Below, one piece after another: positions 63,301 through 64,000 of a stretch of DNA of 64,000 nt. Origin of the DNA: Rhizobiales bacterium Ga0077545 (GTDB lineage: Bacteria > Pseudomonadota > Alphaproteobacteria > Rhizobiales > Methylopilaceae); assembly GCA_001464335.1 (NCBI GenBank), contig LNEV01000008.1, positions 124,001 through 188,000 on the forward strand. Reading direction: 5' to 3'. A program made the position numbers and the translations under genes. The notes below the pieces were generated by a model. The model searched no databases, had not been told where the DNA came from, and worked only from the letters and a program-made list of their open reading frames with translations. Each line of letters begins with the position of its first letter. Within the stretch, counting starts at the first letter, position 1.

Positions 63301-64000
63301 CGAGCGAGTCGCGAACATGCATCACGCTGTCGTTGACGCGGTCGGCCAGCTTCTCGTGGAAGGTGTCGGCGCCGCTGACAAGCGTGTCGCTGATGCCGGC
63401 GATCATGGAGGCAACGCGCACTTCCAGATCGTCGCCGCGCACCGCGATGATGTCGTGCATACGGTCGGTGGTCGCGTTCAGCTTGGCGGTCAGCGTGTCG
63501 CCGCGGTCGGCGATGGTCGCAGCGGCGCGTTCGGCCGTGGCGATGAAGGTCTGCTGCACGCCTTCTGTGCGCTCGGAAAGCAGGTCCTCGAAGCCGCGAA
63601 CGCCCGATTCCATGGCATCGCGCGCGGCGAGGACATGCGTGTCGATGTCCTCGACGATCCGCGAGCCGACTTCGCGCAAGGTGTGCTCAAGTGCGTCGCC
63701 GCGGCCGACGACCGCGTCGTGAATACGTACGCTTGCGATGTCGAGGCGCTCGGCAAGCGTTTCGCCGCGCGAGGACAGCGTTTCGGTGATGCGGGTGCCG
63801 GTTTCGTCGAGCTTCTGCTGCACTTCATTGCCGCGCAGCGCCAGATCGTGGACGAGGCCTTCGCCGGTCAGCTTCAGCGTCTCGTTCACATCGGAGACGC
63901 GCTCTGTGATGGTCGCGGCGATGTCGGTGCTGGTCGCCATCAGGGTCTGGGTGAGGCTTTCGGCGCGCTCGGCGAAGGTCGTGGCGATGGTCTTGCCGGA
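60347..64000 (-). CDS. Giant helical-repeat (coiled-coil) protein, C-terminal part
   Basis: The frame is open to the right edge, so 1217 residues of the C-terminus are visible and the true start lies outside; ATG at 63940 is internal because in-frame repeat sequence continues beyond it. Most of it consists of amphipathic helices with regular Leu and Arg spacing (RGETLAERLD, RGDALEHTLR, RTEKVNNEMADTAEAL), like apolipoprotein- or MCP-type helices. A near-exact 66-residue tandem duplication lies at 62995-62600. After a Pro/Arg-rich linker there is a folded-looking C-terminal domain (DIDRLVDTDTLLDAWERYRR, then VYTQDGVLAFEDMRRRYD and YLSSDTGKVYTLIAHAAGRF). No function is assigned; a structural or polar role is plausible. 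Confidence 0.85.
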   Translation of the reverse strand, partial: SGKTIATTFAERAESLTQTLMATSTDIAATITERVSDVNETLKLTGEGLVHDLALRGNEVQQKLDETGTRITETLSSRGETLAERLDIASVRIHDAVVGRGDALEHTLREVGSRIVEDIDTHVLAARDAMESGVRGFEDLLSERTEGVQQTFIATAERAAATIADRGDTLTAKLNATTDRMHDIIAVRGDDLEVRVASMIAGISDTLVSGADTFHEKLADRVNDSVMHVRDSLDSAATSLADQISMRGSEAVRQLTLAGTDIVETLAERTEKVNNEMADTAEALTTTLISHGSLVTESLASSLTQLEGLVGDRAQAIADKISTDAAHLDETLTARMRDIENVFDVRAPELVRTFTSRAGELEAAIAHGTEALDGKISHHAETFAGLIERHALELDSSIGSRMRDVADVFDVRAPELVRSFAERAGALEAALASGTETLDGKISRHTESFAGLIQQRTQELDAIVSAQLENFQTTSGERIGEIGTQIEGRMQRVGDGLDARVESFNDMLANRTIEMSRTLSDGGRELTDALDDRAQKFAAEVEARANAVVASLEQRADYVNSALGNKANEVAETLDTRIERFESAVVDRLDAVTSTLDERGAHLTQRLSAGVESVTDTLIVAASEVETTLEKLTKESIETLRERTIGLADTLGERSAEIARVLDQNGGSFLQNMQTQRAELAAQMASSSDEVTRAIAEQAERVSHAFSTSIERIRGEVAESVTGVTQHITGETQRATEDLRGAGETLRGSIVGSLSGLQTASSAVRELVGHASQTVDELAQLTGEKNVALADQVEQLRSIGKGVLQDIGGLTERFDRQGQALTMTVNALDGAQAQMEGSLDNRRRALELLTETIDGRAAELDTVLKGFARMVGESLAGAEQRAREASAALAQNTEAATRTMQEQFGTLRTISTEERERTVRELRSTYDDALNEMNSILKNASTGLGLVAKDVREITTSIKTDLDTTREEVRRGMAAMPKETEENTKAIRRVVSDQLKALETLSDIASRGAHDTAEPRQVEYAYSSEPVRPRPEARPEPRREASRPARRDEAAPPSNDSGWLSGLLARASDEEPLGSQVQRRMGPVETRREQAPPAPPRAPRTAPASLDHLARDIDRLVDTDTLLDAWERYRRGERNSFSRRVYTQDGVLAFEDMRRRYDQNRDFRQTADRYIAEFERLLDEVSRNERDPSVARGYLSSDTGKVYTLIAHAAGRFDDVV
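62600..62995 (-). repeat. Tandem 198-bp duplication inside the giant protein gene
   Basis: Two copies start at 62995 and 62797 on the minus strand, exactly 198 bp (66 residues) apart. Both encode VFDVRAPELVR, then RAGxLEAA, GTExLDGKIS and a FAGLI segment. The period is a whole number of codons and keeps the heptad phase, so repeat number could change without breaking the frame. Confidence 0.85.

Overview
The window is a GC-rich (roughly 64%) chromosomal segment from an alphaproteobacterium, most likely of the order Hyphomicrobiales (Rhizobiales). The evidence is a circularly permuted two-piece tmRNA gene, an alpha-type SspB, BA14K-family proteins, a fumC-DUF4169-ribbon-helix-helix cluster, the order thyA-acetyltransferase-folA-hflK-hflC-DUF2065-degP-serB-miaA followed by ilvB-ilvN-ilvC, and a giant helical repeat protein of the kind seen in this order. 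The genus cannot be fixed from the sequence. Coding density is high, genes are often joined by 1-4 base stop/start overlaps, and no phage, insertion sequence, integrase or CRISPR array is visible.

Layout. Positions 1-2638 hold the start of a probable prmA, a nested inverted-repeat element and a UvrD/PcrA helicase. Positions 2760-12572 are a hydroxamate-type siderophore locus: a divergent AraC regulator, a TonB-dependent receptor, FhuC, FhuD and FhuB, a siderophore-interacting reductase and an ABC exporter. Positions 12643-19453 hold a LysE exporter, an AsmA-family protein, fumC with two small genes, and sspB. Positions 19560-19869 are the permuted ssrA gene with its promoter. Positions 20503-28228 carry thyA, an acetyltransferase, folA, hflKC, DUF2065, a Deg protease, serB and miaA; an outer-membrane beta-barrel gene follows. 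Positions 29130-32731 are the acetolactate synthase genes with an attenuator leader, then ilvC. Positions 32801-36019 are a HAD phosphatase and a tightly overlapped pdxY-phzF-nudix operon. Positions 36887-38640 are a leucine-rich leader peptide and leuA.

Positions 38704-47372 hold a VIT-family protein, a cluster of DnaA-box-like repeats, and a tripartite tricarboxylate transporter (TTT) region. The TTT region has three substrate-binding proteins, an IclR regulator with two matching operators, an FAD oxidoreductase and TctB/TctA. Positions 47466-50436 hold one intact and one frameshifted BA14K gene, tRNA-Lys(CUU), two paralogous secreted sensor-like proteins and a small unknown gene. Positions 50649-54476 carry a DMT transporter, a TPP riboswitch with thiD, and a metallophosphoesterase/glycosyltransferase pair that looks like the plcP-agt phosphate-starvation lipid-remodelling cassette. 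Positions 54504-60063 hold an unknown gene, an enolase-superfamily epimerase and an Mla-type lipid transport operon with an N-terminal STAS fusion. The right edge (60347-64000) is the C-terminal 1217 residues of a very large coiled-coil repeat protein.

Most of the window is core metabolism. The most informative non-coding elements are the permuted tmRNA, two amino-acid attenuator leaders, a TPP riboswitch whose P1 stem contains the ribosome-binding site, a twin-operator IclR switch, and a candidate Pho box. No clearly new multi-gene defence or mobile system was found. The least explained items are the giant repeat protein, the paired stand-alone sensor proteins with their repeat-rich upstream region, and the FAD-oxidoreductase/TTT module of unknown substrate.
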